From contig JAZOOY010000012.1 of the NCBI GenBank assembly GCA_045655325.1, forward strand, positions 1-32,916: DNA of 32,916 bases, written 5' to 3'. Origin of the DNA: UBA1738 sp045655325. Its GTDB lineage: Bacteria > Bacillota > Clostridia > UBA1381. The first letter of the stretch is position 1. Each line of letters begins with the position of its first letter. The translations under genes and the position numbers were made by a program. Shown piece by piece: positions 15,252 through 23,999 of this stretch. The notes under the pieces are model-generated. The model worked only from the letters and a program-made list of their open reading frames with translations, was not told the origin of the DNA and made no database searches.

Positions 15252-15286
15252 CCACATGTCACCTTAATATGTGGTAATATGTTACC
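15252..15286 (+). promoter_or_regulatory. Probable phage late promoter region with nested palindromes
   Basis: TGGTAATAT at 15272-15280 is an extended -10 element with no consensus -35. Around it lie CCACAT paired with ATGTGG (15252-15257, 15269-15274), the palindrome GGTAA-TATG-TTACC (15273-15286), and two similar decamers, ACATGTCACC and ATATGTTACC, offset by 23 bp. This would suit activation by the ArpU-like protein encoded just upstream. Confidence 0.5.
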
Positions 15287-15290
15287 GTAG

Positions 15291-15318
15291 AAAACAGACG
15301 GCCGGCATCTGTTTTTTT
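15291..15318 (+). terminator. Terminator-like hairpin before the packaging genes
   Basis: AAAACAGA pairs with TCTGTTTT around a GC-rich loop (CGGCCGGCA) followed by a T run. It could end early transcripts, or act as an attenuator just after the late start. Confidence 0.65.
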
Positions 15319-15340
15319 ATATATTTTTTGGAGGTGATCC

Positions 15341-15526
15341 ATGGTGGACCCAAGACGGACATTATGTGTAAGATGCGTAAAAGATTACAGGACCGCAGGG
15401 TTTTTGGTAGCGCCTTATATGAATGTTAAAGTTAAAGAGCCTTGTGATATATGTGGAAGGCCTGGGTTTGAATATGTTGTCAGGACACACCAAAGGAAAG
15501 GGACAGGCTTTGATGGGCAAAATTGA
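15341..15526 (+). CDS. Small CxxC-CxxC zinc-ribbon-like phage protein
   Basis: This 61-residue basic protein has CVRC (9-12) and CDIC (35-38), a probable single zinc site. Its ribosome binding site GGAGGTGATC is a near-perfect match to the 16S rRNA 3' end. It overlaps the start of TerS by 14 bp. It is the first gene after the late hairpin. Similar small cysteine-rich proteins occur just before TerS in clostridial phages; function unknown. Confidence 0.7.
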   Translation: MVDPRRTLCVRCVKDYRTAGFLVAPYMNVKVKEPCDICGRPGFEYVVRTHQRKGTGFDGQN

Positions 15527-15950
15527 TTTTTGGCTGACACCGGAAGGACTTATTCTTCTTCGTGCAAAAAGCAGGGATAGTCTTACTAAAAATGAGCTTG
15601 CTAAAAAGCTGGGAGTTGCGCCAAAAACCTTGAGCGTATGGGAAAGTAAGTATCCAAAGATTGAAGAAGCACTGCGTCAGGGCAGGGAAATAACCGACGT
15701 GCAGGTGGAAAACGCTATTTTGAAAAAGGCATTGGGCTTTGAAACCACCGAGATAAAAAAGGTGGTAAAGGCAGACGGTGCGGAAGAGATTACAACCATA
15801 CAAAAAAGTGTACCGCCCGATGTTTCAGCAGCTTCTGTGTGGCTTAAGAACAGATGCCCCGAGCGTTGGAGGGACAAGCCACAGGAAGAGGATAGTCTGT
15901 CAAAGGTTGATAAAATACTGGAGGAGATAAATGCTCAGGCTAACAGATAA
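15513..15950 (+). CDS. Terminase small subunit
   Basis: This 145-residue protein has an N-terminal helix-turn-helix (about 20-45, LTKNELAKKLGVAPKTLSVWE) that would recognise the packaging start site, a helical middle, and an end rich in acidic residues (RDKPQEEDSLSKVDKILEEI). VPPDVSAASVWLKNRCPERWRDK is typical of small terminases beside PBSX-type large subunits. The start at 15513 follows AAGGAAAGG; the frame extends upstream to an alternative TTG at 15423 that would overlap the zinc-ribbon gene more deeply. It overlaps terL by 20 bp. Confidence 0.85.
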   Translation: MGKIDFWLTPEGLILLRAKSRDSLTKNELAKKLGVAPKTLSVWESKYPKIEEALRQGREITDVQVENAILKKALGFETTEIKKVVKADGAEEITTIQKSVPPDVSAASVWLKNRCPERWRDKPQEEDSLSKVDKILEEINAQANR

Positions 15951-17097
15951 GCAAAAGGAGTTTTGGTGCGGCGCAAACCATCGCTGGAATATTAAAGAAG
16001 GCGCAACAAGAAGCGGAAAAACTTATCTTGACTATTACCTGATTCCACGAAGAATCCGTGCTTGCACAGGGTCAGGACTTATAGTGCTTTTGGGAAATAC
16101 GAAAGGTACTTTGGAGCGTAACATTTTAGAGCCTATGCGTTCTATCTGGGGTGAAGAGCTTGTGGGCGGAATCGGGAGCGACAATACGGTTATGCTTTTC
16201 GGAAAAAGGTGTCACGCTTTGGGAGCTGATAAGGTGACACAGGTTTCAAAGCTACAGGGCGCAGGCATTGAATACTGCTATGGTGACGAAATTACCACCT
16301 GGAATGAAGAGGTTTTTTCGATGCTGAAATCCCGTCTTGACAAGCCTACTTCGGTGTTTGACGGAACCTGTAACCCTGATGGACCGAATCATTGGCTGTT
16401 AAAGTTTTTGAGTAGTGATGCGGATATTTTCCGTCAGCACTATACCATTTATGATAATCCTAATTTATCACCGCAGTTTGTTAAAAACCTGGAGTGCGAG
16501 TATCGTGGTACGGTGTACTATGAGCGGTTTATCCTTGGGAAATGGGCACTTGCTGAAGGCCTTATTTACCCGATGTTCAAAAAGGATGAGCACGTAACGG
16601 ATGAGATCCCAAAGTTTGGAAAATATTACGTTTCGGTGGACTATGGAACATTAAATCCATGCAGTATGGGACTTTGGTGCGTAAGCGGAAATAAGGCATA
16701 CAGAATCAAGGAATTTTATTATAGTGGCAGAGATGAAAACAGGCTTTTTACCGACGAAGAATATTATCGGGAACTTGAAAAATTAACGGATAATTTCCCT
16801 ATACAGCATATCGTGGTGGACCCGTCTGCTGCAAGCTTTATTGAAACCATAAGGCGTCACGGAAGATTTACCGTGAAAAAGGCAAAGAACGATGTTTTAG
16901 ACGGCATACGCTATACGTCAGGGCTTATTTCGGCAGGCAAAATTCTGGTGTCGCCCCGATGTGAAAACACACTTCGGGAATTTGAAGAATACAGTTGGGA
17001 CACAGACCAGCCGGAGGACAAGCCAATCAAACAAAATGACCACGCAATGGACGATATGCGTTATTTCTGTTATACGGTTTTAAGAAAACTCTGGTAA
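15931..17097 (+). CDS. terL: Terminase large subunit (PBSX type)
   Basis: This 388-residue packaging motor has an N-terminal ATPase with Walker A EGATRSGKTY (23-32), a Walker B-like YCYGDEIT with Asp119-Glu120, and a C-terminal RNase H-like nuclease. In the nuclease, YVSVDYGTLNP, HIVVDPSAASF and HAMDDMRYF carry the acidic metal ligands. It matches PBSX-family terminases. The start follows GGAGGAGAT 2-6 bases upstream and lies within the end of terS, so the pair is coupled. All motifs are present, so packaging capability appears retained. Confidence 0.93.
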   Translation: MLRLTDKQKEFWCGANHRWNIKEGATRSGKTYLDYYLIPRRIRACTGSGLIVLLGNTKGTLERNILEPMRSIWGEELVGGIGSDNTVMLFGKRCHALGADKVTQVSKLQGAGIEYCYGDEITTWNEEVFSMLKSRLDKPTSVFDGTCNPDGPNHWLLKFLSSDADIFRQHYTIYDNPNLSPQFVKNLECEYRGTVYYERFILGKWALAEGLIYPMFKKDEHVTDEIPKFGKYYVSVDYGTLNPCSMGLWCVSGNKAYRIKEFYYSGRDENRLFTDEEYYRELEKLTDNFPIQHIVVDPSAASFIETIRRHGRFTVKKAKNDVLDGIRYTSGLISAGKILVSPRCENTLREFEEYSWDTDQPEDKPIKQNDHAMDDMRYFCYTVLRKLW

Positions 17098-17171
17098 ATA
17101 CATATTCAAACTTTCAAGACACGAATTACAAAATCGGCGCCGCACACATTTGCGGCAGATTGGAGAGGACT

Positions 17172-18500
17172 ATGAACTTTTTTAAAAAGGCGGCATTTAC
17201 GTTGAAGAATTCTCTGTATCAAGAGGGTGTTCAGGTAAAACTGTCAGAACAAATGTCTGCGGCAATAAGCCTGTGGGAAAGTCTTTATAAGGATAACTCT
17301 AAGCTTTCCTTGGCATCCGCCATTGCGGCAGAAACAGCAAGACTTACCACTTTGGAACTTAAGTCAAAGGTGTCAGGGTCTTGCCGTGCAGACTTTCTTG
17401 ATAAGCAGTATCAGAACTTGCTTAATAACATAAGAAACATCACAGAAATTGCCTGTGCAACAGGTGGTGTGGTGCTAAAGCCATACGTACTAAATGGCGA
17501 AATAAGAGTGGCCACAATAAAGGCGGAAAATTTTATACCAACAGAGTTTAACGAATCGGGAGATATCGTTGGAGCGGCATTTTTGGAACGATATTTTTCC
17601 GGCAAAAAGGTATATACCCGAATTGAACAGCATTCCCTGAAAAACGGCGAATACATAATCAGCAGTACGGCTTATGTGGGCGAAGATGAAAAGGAGCTTG
17701 GAAAACAAATCTCCCTTGGTGATACTATCTGGAAAGATATCACACCGCAGGTGGCAATGAGCGGAATCAAAAAGCCACTATTCTCCTATTTCAAAATGCC
17801 TATGGCAAACTGCATTGATGGAACGTCGCCACTTGGCATATCGGTGTTTGCAAGAGCAACAGGGCTTATTGACGATGCAGAAGAGCAGTACAGACGTCTT
17901 TTGTGGGAATTTGAGAGCGGTGAACGTGCGCTTTATGTTGACCAGTCAGCAATGCGCAGAGATGATGCCGGAAACTGTGTTATCCCGAACAGACGTCTAT
18001 ACAGACTTTTAAACAGCGGTGATGATACCCTGTTTGCGGATTGGTCGCCAACGCTTCGTGATGAATCTATCTTGAACGGTCTTAATGAGATTTTAAGAAG
18101 AATAGAATTCAACTCAGCACTTGCCTACGGAACTTTGTCCGATGTTATGAACGTGGACAGAACGGCAGAAGAAATCAAGGTGTCAAAACAGCGCAGTTAT
18201 GCGCATATTAGTGAAATTCAGAAATCTTTAAGGACAGCTTTAATTGATCTTCTGTGCGCAATGAATTCACTTTGTGACCTTTACGGACTTTCAAAGGACG
18301 GCGAGTACAACGTATCCTTCAGCTTTGATGACGGAATCGTGGCAGAAAAGCGAGAAGAATTTGACGAGAGAATGAAACTTCTGGAATCAGGCGTTATCGA
18401 ACCTTGGGAAATCAGGGTTTGGTACTTAGGCGAAGATGAGAACACTGCAAAAGGAAAACTTTTAGGAAAAACGCTGCCTAAAACGGGAGATGAAGTATGA
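17172..18500 (+). CDS. Phage portal protein
   Basis: This 442-residue portal monomer would form the dodecameric ring through which DNA enters the capsid. Supporting features are its place directly after terL, its length, and typical stretches such as ATGGVVLKPYVLNGEIRVATIKAENFIPTEFNESGDI and SPLGISVFARATGLIDDAEEQYRRLLWEFE. ATG 17172 follows GGAGAGG; a TTG at 17160 in frame is less likely. A small GCCGCA/TGCGGC hairpin without a T run lies in the 74-bp gap before it. Its stop overlaps the next start as ATGA. Confidence 0.88.
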   Translation: MNFFKKAAFTLKNSLYQEGVQVKLSEQMSAAISLWESLYKDNSKLSLASAIAAETARLTTLELKSKVSGSCRADFLDKQYQNLLNNIRNITEIACATGGVVLKPYVLNGEIRVATIKAENFIPTEFNESGDIVGAAFLERYFSGKKVYTRIEQHSLKNGEYIISSTAYVGEDEKELGKQISLGDTIWKDITPQVAMSGIKKPLFSYFKMPMANCIDGTSPLGISVFARATGLIDDAEEQYRRLLWEFESGERALYVDQSAMRRDDAGNCVIPNRRLYRLLNSGDDTLFADWSPTLRDESILNGLNEILRRIEFNSALAYGTLSDVMNVDRTAEEIKVSKQRSYAHISEIQKSLRTALIDLLCAMNSLCDLYGLSKDGEYNVSFSFDDGIVAEKREEFDERMKLLESGVIEPWEIRVWYLGEDENTAKGKLLGKTLPKTGDEV

Positions 18501-18979
18501 AAAAAGAAGAAATAATAGAACTTATCCCTGCACTTTCCGAAGAGGATGCCCAGGCATTATCAGAGCTTTGGGAAGAAGAACTTTTAAAGGAAAAAGAAAG
18601 CTTTGATATGGAAAAAATCAGGGAAGAGGCAAGACAGGAAGCTTTTTTTGAGGCAAAACAGGAGTATCTTAAAAAAGAGCGTGACAATGCTTTGGAAGAT
18701 GCTTTGGAAAAGGTTAATTCAAAGAGTACAAAGGCACTTAAAGCACTTATTGATACGGAAAAAGTTGGCTTTGAAGACGGTGAGCTTACAGGACTTTCAG
18801 AGCAGATTGATAAGCTAAAAGAAGAGTGTGGATTTTTGTTCTTTGAAGAAGACAAACCGAAGTTTACCAGTGCACCGGCACCGTTTGAAAATAAGATGGA
18901 CTTTGCGGGTCTTTCTTATAAGGACCGTCTTAAGCTATATTGCGAGATGCCGGAAGTTTATCAAAGGCTTGTAAAATAA
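18497..18979 (+). CDS. Putative capsid scaffolding protein
   Basis: This 160-residue, highly charged protein is rich in Glu and Lys and mostly predicted coiled coil (about 20-115). It lies between portal and major capsid genes, the usual place for a scaffold that guides capsid assembly and then leaves. No protease domain is present. Sequence identity to a named scaffold family is not clear to me; the call rests on position and composition. Confidence 0.65.
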   Translation: MKKEEIIELIPALSEEDAQALSELWEEELLKEKESFDMEKIREEARQEAFFEAKQEYLKKERDNALEDALEKVNSKSTKALKALIDTEKVGFEDGELTGLSEQIDKLKEECGFLFFEEDKPKFTSAPAPFENKMDFAGLSYKDRLKLYCEMPEVYQRLVK

Positions 18980-19003
18980 GAATTTAAGAAAGAGGTTAAA
19001 TTT

Positions 19004-19861
19004 ATGGCAATGACAAGTATTCAGGATTTAGTTAATCCTAAGGTTATGGCGGATATGATTTCCGCAAAAATTGAGAAGAAGATTGTAGTAGCACCTTTTG
19101 CTAAGGTGGACGATACCCTTATTGGCGTTGCAGGTGACACGATCGTTGTTCCACAGTACAGCTACATCGGTGATGCATCAGACGTTGCAGAAGGCGATGC
19201 GGTTGAAACAACAACACTTGTAACAACAACTACAGAAGCTACAATTAAAAAGGCTATGAAGGCGGTTGAACTTTCAGACGAAGCTGTGCTTTCAGGTTAC
19301 GGCAATCCAATCGGCGAAACAAACAATCAGCTTGCAGCAGCAATTGCGGCAAAGGTTGACAATGACGCTATGGAAGCTCTACAGACAGCAACTACTGTTT
19401 ACGAAGCAGACGATGCTATTTCTTATGACGGCATTATTGATGCTATTGACAAGTTCGGCGAAGAAACAAACTGCCAGAAGGTGATTTTTGTTCACCCATC
19501 ACAGCTTACTCAGCTTCGTCACGATGAGGACTTTATTTCAGCAGAAAAATACACAGGTGACGTGATTCTATCAGGGGAAATCGGTATGATTGCAAACACT
19601 CGTGTTGTTCCATCAAAGAAAGTGCCACTAGTTGGCAATAAATATGTTTGCCCAATCGTTAAGATTGAAAACGATCAGGAAACAGAAGATGAAACTCCTG
19701 CTCTTACAATCTACCTAAAGAGAGATACAAACGTTGAAATGGAAAGACAGACTCTAAGACGTGTTACAGACATTTCTGTTGACAAGTTTTACACAGTTGT
19801 TCTTTCAAATGCAGGCAAGGTAGTACTTGCAAAGTTTGGAAAGGATAAAATTGGAGGCTGA
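19004..19861 (+). CDS. Major capsid protein, N4-gp56 type
   Basis: This 285-residue HK97-fold capsid protein resembles the N4-gp56 family: an N-terminal MTSIQDLVNPKVMADMISAKIEKKIV, then DTIVVPQYSYIGDASDVAEGDAVE, a conserved ATIKKAMKAVELSDEAVLSGYGNP, and FVHPSQLTQLRHDEDFISAEKYTG. The family needs no long prohead delta domain, fitting the lack of a maturation protease in the cluster. The sequence is codon-regular, as expected for the most abundant virion protein. AAGAGGTTAAATTT precedes the start. Confidence 0.9.
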   Translation: MAMTSIQDLVNPKVMADMISAKIEKKIVVAPFAKVDDTLIGVAGDTIVVPQYSYIGDASDVAEGDAVETTTLVTTTTEATIKKAMKAVELSDEAVLSGYGNPIGETNNQLAAAIAAKVDNDAMEALQTATTVYEADDAISYDGIIDAIDKFGEETNCQKVIFVHPSQLTQLRHDEDFISAEKYTGDVILSGEIGMIANTRVVPSKKVPLVGNKYVCPIVKIENDQETEDETPALTIYLKRDTNVEMERQTLRRVTDISVDKFYTVVLSNAGKVVLAKFGKDKIGG

Positions 19862-19866
19862 TATCT

Positions 19867-20202
19867 ATGTTAGCAGATTTGGCTTTTTACAATGAAAACT
19901 ACGGCGGGGACAGTAAAATCCCCGCCTCTTTATTTCCGCTGTTTGAAAGACGTGCTGAAAACGAGCTTATGTATATAACAGGAGGAAAAATCAAAGGAAA
20001 AGACGATGAGCACATTAAGATTTGTATCTGTGAAATGGCGGAATTCTTATATCAGTGCCTTGAAAAGAGCGGGATAAAGTCCGAAAACAATGATGGTTAT
20101 TCAGTTACATACCAAGAAAGGGACATAAAACGAGAACTTTTGAAAATTGCACAGGTAAACCTTAATGGAACGGAGTTTTTGTTTAGGGGTGTTGAAGCTT
20201 GA
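19867..20202 (+). CDS. Head-tail connector protein (adaptor)
   Basis: This 111-residue helical protein (YNENYGGDSKIPASLFPLFERRAENELMYITGGKI) fits the Gp6/gp15-type adaptor that binds below the portal. Its binding site GGAGG overlaps the end of the capsid gene. Its TGA overlaps the TTG start of the next gene. The call rests on position after the capsid gene and the typical all-helical composition. Confidence 0.7.
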   Translation: MLADLAFYNENYGGDSKIPASLFPLFERRAENELMYITGGKIKGKDDEHIKICICEMAEFLYQCLEKSGIKSENNDGYSVTYQERDIKRELLKIAQVNLNGTEFLFRGVEA

Positions 20203-20519
20203 AGACAAATAACATTGTGACAATATGGCACTTTGATGATTATGACACGCCTGTTCGCAAGGTTTTTGGAAATGTGTATATTGATGCAACGAAAAAACTT
20301 GACAAGAACGGAATTAAGCAAAAAGGCTTTTTTGATGGCACAGTTGCCACGGTCAGAATTTTTGTAACAGAAGAAATCGGTGTTTCTCTTGGTGATTATC
20401 TGTATATAGGAGAAAGCATTGACGCTTATCCGGAAAGTGACGATTGCCTTAAAATTACAGAAGTTAAGGATAACAGACGCGGTGGTCAGAAACACTGGCG
20501 CATAGTATGTGGAGGGTAA
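20199..20519 (+). CDS. Head-tail joining / stopper-like protein
   Basis: This 106-residue, beta-rich protein (VTIWHFDDYDTPVRKVFGNVYIDATKKL) starts at TTG 20199, overlapping the previous stop, with AGGGGTG 8 bases upstream. Position and size match the SPP1 gp16-like stopper that closes the filled head. No specific motif; moderately sure. Confidence 0.65.
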   Translation: MKTNNIVTIWHFDDYDTPVRKVFGNVYIDATKKLDKNGIKQKGFFDGTVATVRIFVTEEIGVSLGDYLYIGESIDAYPESDDCLKITEVKDNRRGGQKHWRIVCGG

Positions 20520-20522
20520 GAG

Positions 20523-20942
20523 ATGATTATTGAAGCTGTAAGAGAATATATGCTATCCTGCCCAAAACTTAAAGGTAAAAAGGTGAATATCAACTGCCTT
20601 GGCAGAAAGAATCGGAGCTTTTCAATTGATAATGTGGTGGCAGAAAGCATCATAAAAAAGTACTGCGATGGAGGGACACTAAAACAAGCGGTGTTTACCC
20701 TTGCGGTACGTGACCGATATGATGAAACGCTGGGAGAAAATCTTTATGTGGTAGGGCTTTTGGAAGATATTGAGAAATGGATATATAATCAGAACACTCA
20801 AAAGAGCCTGCCAGATCTGGGGAGTTCTTCTATGCTGGTACGAAGTGTAGAAATAACGAAAAGCGCTCATCTTCACGATACATCTATGGGTAGCGGAAGA
20901 TGGCAAATGGAGTTTAGAATAGTGTACAAACAAAGTGCGTAA
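20523..20942 (+). CDS. Tail terminator / minor structural protein
   Basis: This 139-residue alpha/beta protein (VREYMLSCPKLKGKKVNINCLG and RSVEITKSAHLHDTSMGSGRWQMEFRIVYKQ) sits just before the tail tube gene, the usual site of the tail terminator that caps the tail and joins it to the head. Similar short proteins are common in clostridial siphophages. Called from position, length and fold-like pattern. Confidence 0.6.
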   Translation: MIIEAVREYMLSCPKLKGKKVNINCLGRKNRSFSIDNVVAESIIKKYCDGGTLKQAVFTLAVRDRYDETLGENLYVVGLLEDIEKWIYNQNTQKSLPDLGSSSMLVRSVEITKSAHLHDTSMGSGRWQMEFRIVYKQSA

Positions 20943-20981
20943 ATAAGGGACACAAAAATATAAAAGAAAGGTGATATTAAT

Positions 20982-21458
20982 ATGTTAAAAAGAAGCGAAA
21001 GATTAGCATTTATGGGAGTCGTGGATGGAGTTGACATAGTCTACAAGAGATTGACAGGCTTTACAGAGTTTTCTATATCTAAAAATGCTAAGGAATATTC
21101 AAGAAAGTACATTGATGAGAATATGGAAAGAAGCGAAGTTGTTTCATATTCTCCAACCATCACATACAAATTTGATTATGAACCAGGGAATCTTGTGCAC
21201 GAATTACTGGCACGTGTTGCGGAAGAAGAACTTGTTGGTGAGGATGCACTATGCAGGTTGGTTATAATTGATGTGACACAATATAACGGAACAGGAACAG
21301 CGGCTGTTATGCGAAGATTTACTGTAATCCCGCAAAATGAGGGTGATGATCCGGACGCATATACAGTAAGCGGAAGCTTGAAAGCAGTAGGCGAAAGAGA
21401 GACTGGTATTGCAAAAACAACTGACAATTGGAAGACAATAACTTTCGAAAAACTATAA
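20982..21458 (+). CDS. Major tail tube protein
   Basis: This 158-residue beta-rich protein (AFMGVVDGVDIVYKRLTGFTEFSISKNAKEYSRKYIDEN and YSPTITYKFDYEPGNLVHELLARV) is typical of siphophage tail tube subunits, which stack as hexamers. Followed by the Gp15 chaperone and tape measure, the canonical order. AAAGAAAGGTGAT lies before the ATG. Confidence 0.8.
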   Translation: MLKRSERLAFMGVVDGVDIVYKRLTGFTEFSISKNAKEYSRKYIDENMERSEVVSYSPTITYKFDYEPGNLVHELLARVAEEELVGEDALCRLVIIDVTQYNGTGTAAVMRRFTVIPQNEGDDPDAYTVSGSLKAVGERETGIAKTTDNWKTITFEKL

Positions 21459-21484
21459 GGACATAAAAATGCAGGAGGAAAGGT

Positions 21485-22066
21485 ATGAATATTTTAACAG
21501 ATACGCTGCCGGACTTTGTAACAGTTAAAGATGTAAAATACAAAGTGCTTACTGATTTTCGTATTTGGATGGAATTTGATAGAATATTGCATCAAAATGA
21601 TATTGACGTAAAAGACAAAATTATGATGATTTTTAAATTGTGTATTGACAATAAAAAATGCAAGATTCTGTCCGAAGATGTGACGGAAATGATGGAAGCG
21701 CTAAAGCTTTTCTATTTGGGTGGAAAAGAAAAAAAGGGGATAAATACAAGCAAAAAAGAGCGCGTGCTTGATTTTTCAGAAGACAGCGGATACATATATT
21801 CTGCCTTTTTAGCGCAGTACGGGATTGACCTTTTGTCGATCCCGTACATGCATTGGTATGTGTTCTTTGCTCTTTTGGATGGGCTTGAAGATGAAAGAGA
21901 GCTTATAAAAATAATGCGATTCAGACTCGCAAAGCCTGAGAAAGAGCAAAACCCGGAAAAAAGAAAATACTTAAAAAGAATGAAGGAATTTTATGCTCTT
22001 CCCGATACCCGAAGTGAAAGGGAGAAGGAAGAAGAAATTGCCAACGTTCTTTTTGAGGCTTTTTAG
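21485..22066 (+). CDS. Gp15-family tail assembly chaperone
   Basis: This 193-residue protein matches the bacteriophage Gp15 family: DTLPDFVTVKDVKYKVLTDFRIWMEFDRIL at the start, FSEDSGYIYSAFLAQYGIDLLSIPYMHWYVFFALLDGL in the middle, and a charged tail. Such chaperones hold the tape measure and tail tube subunits before polymerisation. The binding site is GGAGGAAAGG. I see no obvious slippery sequence for a programmed frameshift into a second chaperone. Confidence 0.85.
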   Translation: MNILTDTLPDFVTVKDVKYKVLTDFRIWMEFDRILHQNDIDVKDKIMMIFKLCIDNKKCKILSEDVTEMMEALKLFYLGGKEKKGINTSKKERVLDFSEDSGYIYSAFLAQYGIDLLSIPYMHWYVFFALLDGLEDERELIKIMRFRLAKPEKEQNPEKRKYLKRMKEFYALPDTRSEREKEEEIANVLFEAF

Positions 22067-22087
22067 AAAGGAAAGGTAGAGCATAAG

Positions 22088-23137
22088 TTGAATGAAAATG
22101 AACTGAAAAAAATTGGCGAAGAGGTAGGCAGATACTTGGGCGAGGGTATTGCCGGTGGACTTACGGACAGTTCTAAGCTTGCAACAAAGGCTTTTAACGG
22201 ATTTTATGAAAGACTTAAGTATCAGCGAGACTTTGGCCTGATTAGTGAAGAAGAATATTATGAAAAGCTTGAGCAATTAAGGGACAGGTATTTTGCGAAA
22301 GGGACAGATAATTGGGTTAAATATACTCAAAAGATTTATGCTTATCAGGAAAAACTGATAAATGCAGAGAAAAAACAGATTGAAAGCCTGTATGACGGGA
22401 TAAGCGACTATGCTACCGAAAAATTGGAGGGAATTTTAAAAAAGCAACAGAAACTTGCTGAAAATCTTAACGATTTCGGGGGCTTATATAACGTTAATAC
22501 CGTACATATGAACGGCTATACAGACCAATATTATTCTTTGCATGACCTGTCATGGGACATTGAGGCATTAAAGCGATATCAAAGGGATATGAACAGCCTT
22601 AAAGACAGAGCGGACAGATTGCAGGTTCCAAAAGAGGCAAGCCAGTATCTTTTTTCTAATATCAAGGAAATGGATACAGAAGATGCTCTGCAATTTATGA
22701 GCGCTCTTTTGTATGAAAATGATGACAAGTTTACGGAATATACCAATAAAGTTTATGAAAAATATAACTTGTCAAAAGCTATATCATCCCATCAGTATGC
22801 GGATGAATTTAATAGCGGTGTTACAGATGCTTATGACAGGATGACGGTGGCACTTTTGGAAGCGGGATATGAAATACCTGACGGATTTTATGTGAGTGGA
22901 AGTATTTCTGCACAAAAATTCGGCGAAGCATTTGTACTAGAGCTTGAGAATCAGCTTGGAACAATCCGCAGTATTATTGATGAGTTTAATATGGGTCTTG
23001 AGGTTTCACCGCAGGTTAGCGGAGATGTTTATAACACAACAAACACTTCATATAACATAAATGCCACAGAGTCTTTCGACACAGTTGAGCAAATAAAGCG
23101 ATATGAAACTGTAAAAAGGCTTGCAGGGGTAAGTTAG
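22088..23137 (+). CDS. Short tape-measure-like tail protein
   Basis: This 349-residue, mostly helical, charged protein lies exactly where the tape measure belongs, between Gp15 and Dit. A region around 30-115 is predicted coiled coil (FERLKYQRDF..EEEYYEKLEQLRDRY) and the C-terminal end (SPQVSGDVYNTTNTSYNINATESFDTVEQIKRYE) resembles the C-terminal part of clostridial tape measures. No strongly hydrophobic segment is present. It is short for the family, so the tail would be short or the protein reduced. It starts at TTG 22088; no in-frame ATG occurs before residue about 140. Confidence is good for position, moderate for role. Confidence 0.6.
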   Translation: MNENELKKIGEEVGRYLGEGIAGGLTDSSKLATKAFNGFYERLKYQRDFGLISEEEYYEKLEQLRDRYFAKGTDNWVKYTQKIYAYQEKLINAEKKQIESLYDGISDYATEKLEGILKKQQKLAENLNDFGGLYNVNTVHMNGYTDQYYSLHDLSWDIEALKRYQRDMNSLKDRADRLQVPKEASQYLFSNIKEMDTEDALQFMSALLYENDDKFTEYTNKVYEKYNLSKAISSHQYADEFNSGVTDAYDRMTVALLEAGYEIPDGFYVSGSISAQKFGEAFVLELENQLGTIRSIIDEFNMGLEVSPQVSGDVYNTTNTSYNINATESFDTVEQIKRYETVKRLAGVS

Positions 23138-23147
23138 GAGGTGCTTT

Positions 23148-23999
23148 ATGTTTTATATACGTTTTTATAATGAGACCGGAAGTATAGACTTTGGCGGAGG
23201 TAGTTCCGGTTCATGTTGGAAAGTAACATCAGCAGATGGGCTCGCTTTCTGCGGACGTAATTTTTCTTGTGCAAAATATGCGGGACAGGACGGACAAAAG
23301 ACCACAAATGTAACGGTAAATGCAAGGACCATAACATTAAGCGGTGATGTTTTCTGTGCTGAAGACTTTTCCGGTGACTTTAAATCTGCCATGGCAGTTT
23401 TGGAAAATGAGGGATATATTGAAATAAAAACCCGTCTTGGAACTCGCAGAATAAAGGCACGATGCAGTGATTTTCGTGAAGTTGAACGCAAAGGTAGATA
23501 TATGCTTTTTGTGGTTCAGTTTATATGTGACGATCCGTATTTTGAGGATGCCCAAAAACGGGAAGTTGCCATATATAAGGAAGTTCCGCTTCTGGATGAG
23601 AATTTTGCTTTCCCAGGCAAATTTTCGGAGCGAATTTCACGAAGAGACATTTCATATGAAGGAACAAGGGAAGCAGAACCTGTATTTTTTATTAATATTG
23701 ATGAAGGAAAAGATGGTGATAGTCAGCTTGTTATTAAAAACCATACAAGTGGAGAGAATCTGACTTTTAACTATGGCGGAGTGATGGGGGATTTTATTAC
23801 CGTAGATATAAAAAATCGCAAGATTTATAATCAGGACGGAGAAAATCTTTTAAAACATCTTGCCGACGACAGTTTTTTTGATGGATTTCATCTTTTCCCT
23901 GGAATCAACGATATTGAGGTTATAAACCGAAACGTAAATACGGGAATAACCGTAAATTGTTGTTATGCAAACAGATATTCAGAGGCGGTGTATATATGA
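23148..23999 (+). CDS. Distal tail (Dit) protein
   Basis: This 283-residue protein fits the siphophage tail-tip family: NETGSIDFGGGSSGSCWKVTSADGL near the start, TRLGTRRIKARCSDFREVERKGRYMLFVVQFICDDPYFED in the middle and a C-terminal galectin-like half. Dit forms the hub between tail tube and tip. GGAGGTG lies 6 bases before the ATG. Its TGA overlaps the start of the next gene as ATGA. Confidence 0.82.
   Translation: MFYIRFYNETGSIDFGGGSSGSCWKVTSADGLAFCGRNFSCAKYAGQDGQKTTNVTVNARTITLSGDVFCAEDFSGDFKSAMAVLENEGYIEIKTRLGTRRIKARCSDFREVERKGRYMLFVVQFICDDPYFEDAQKREVAIYKEVPLLDENFAFPGKFSERISRRDISYEGTREAEPVFFINIDEGKDGDSQLVIKNHTSGENLTFNYGGVMGDFITVDIKNRKIYNQDGENLLKHLADDSFFDGFHLFPGINDIEVINRNVNTGITVNCCYANRYSEAVYI

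Noticed and set aside
17139..17156. GCCGCA/TGCGGC hairpin between terL and portal as a terminator
   Set aside because: No T run follows and the downstream portal gene must be expressed; it may be incidental or a translation-control structure.
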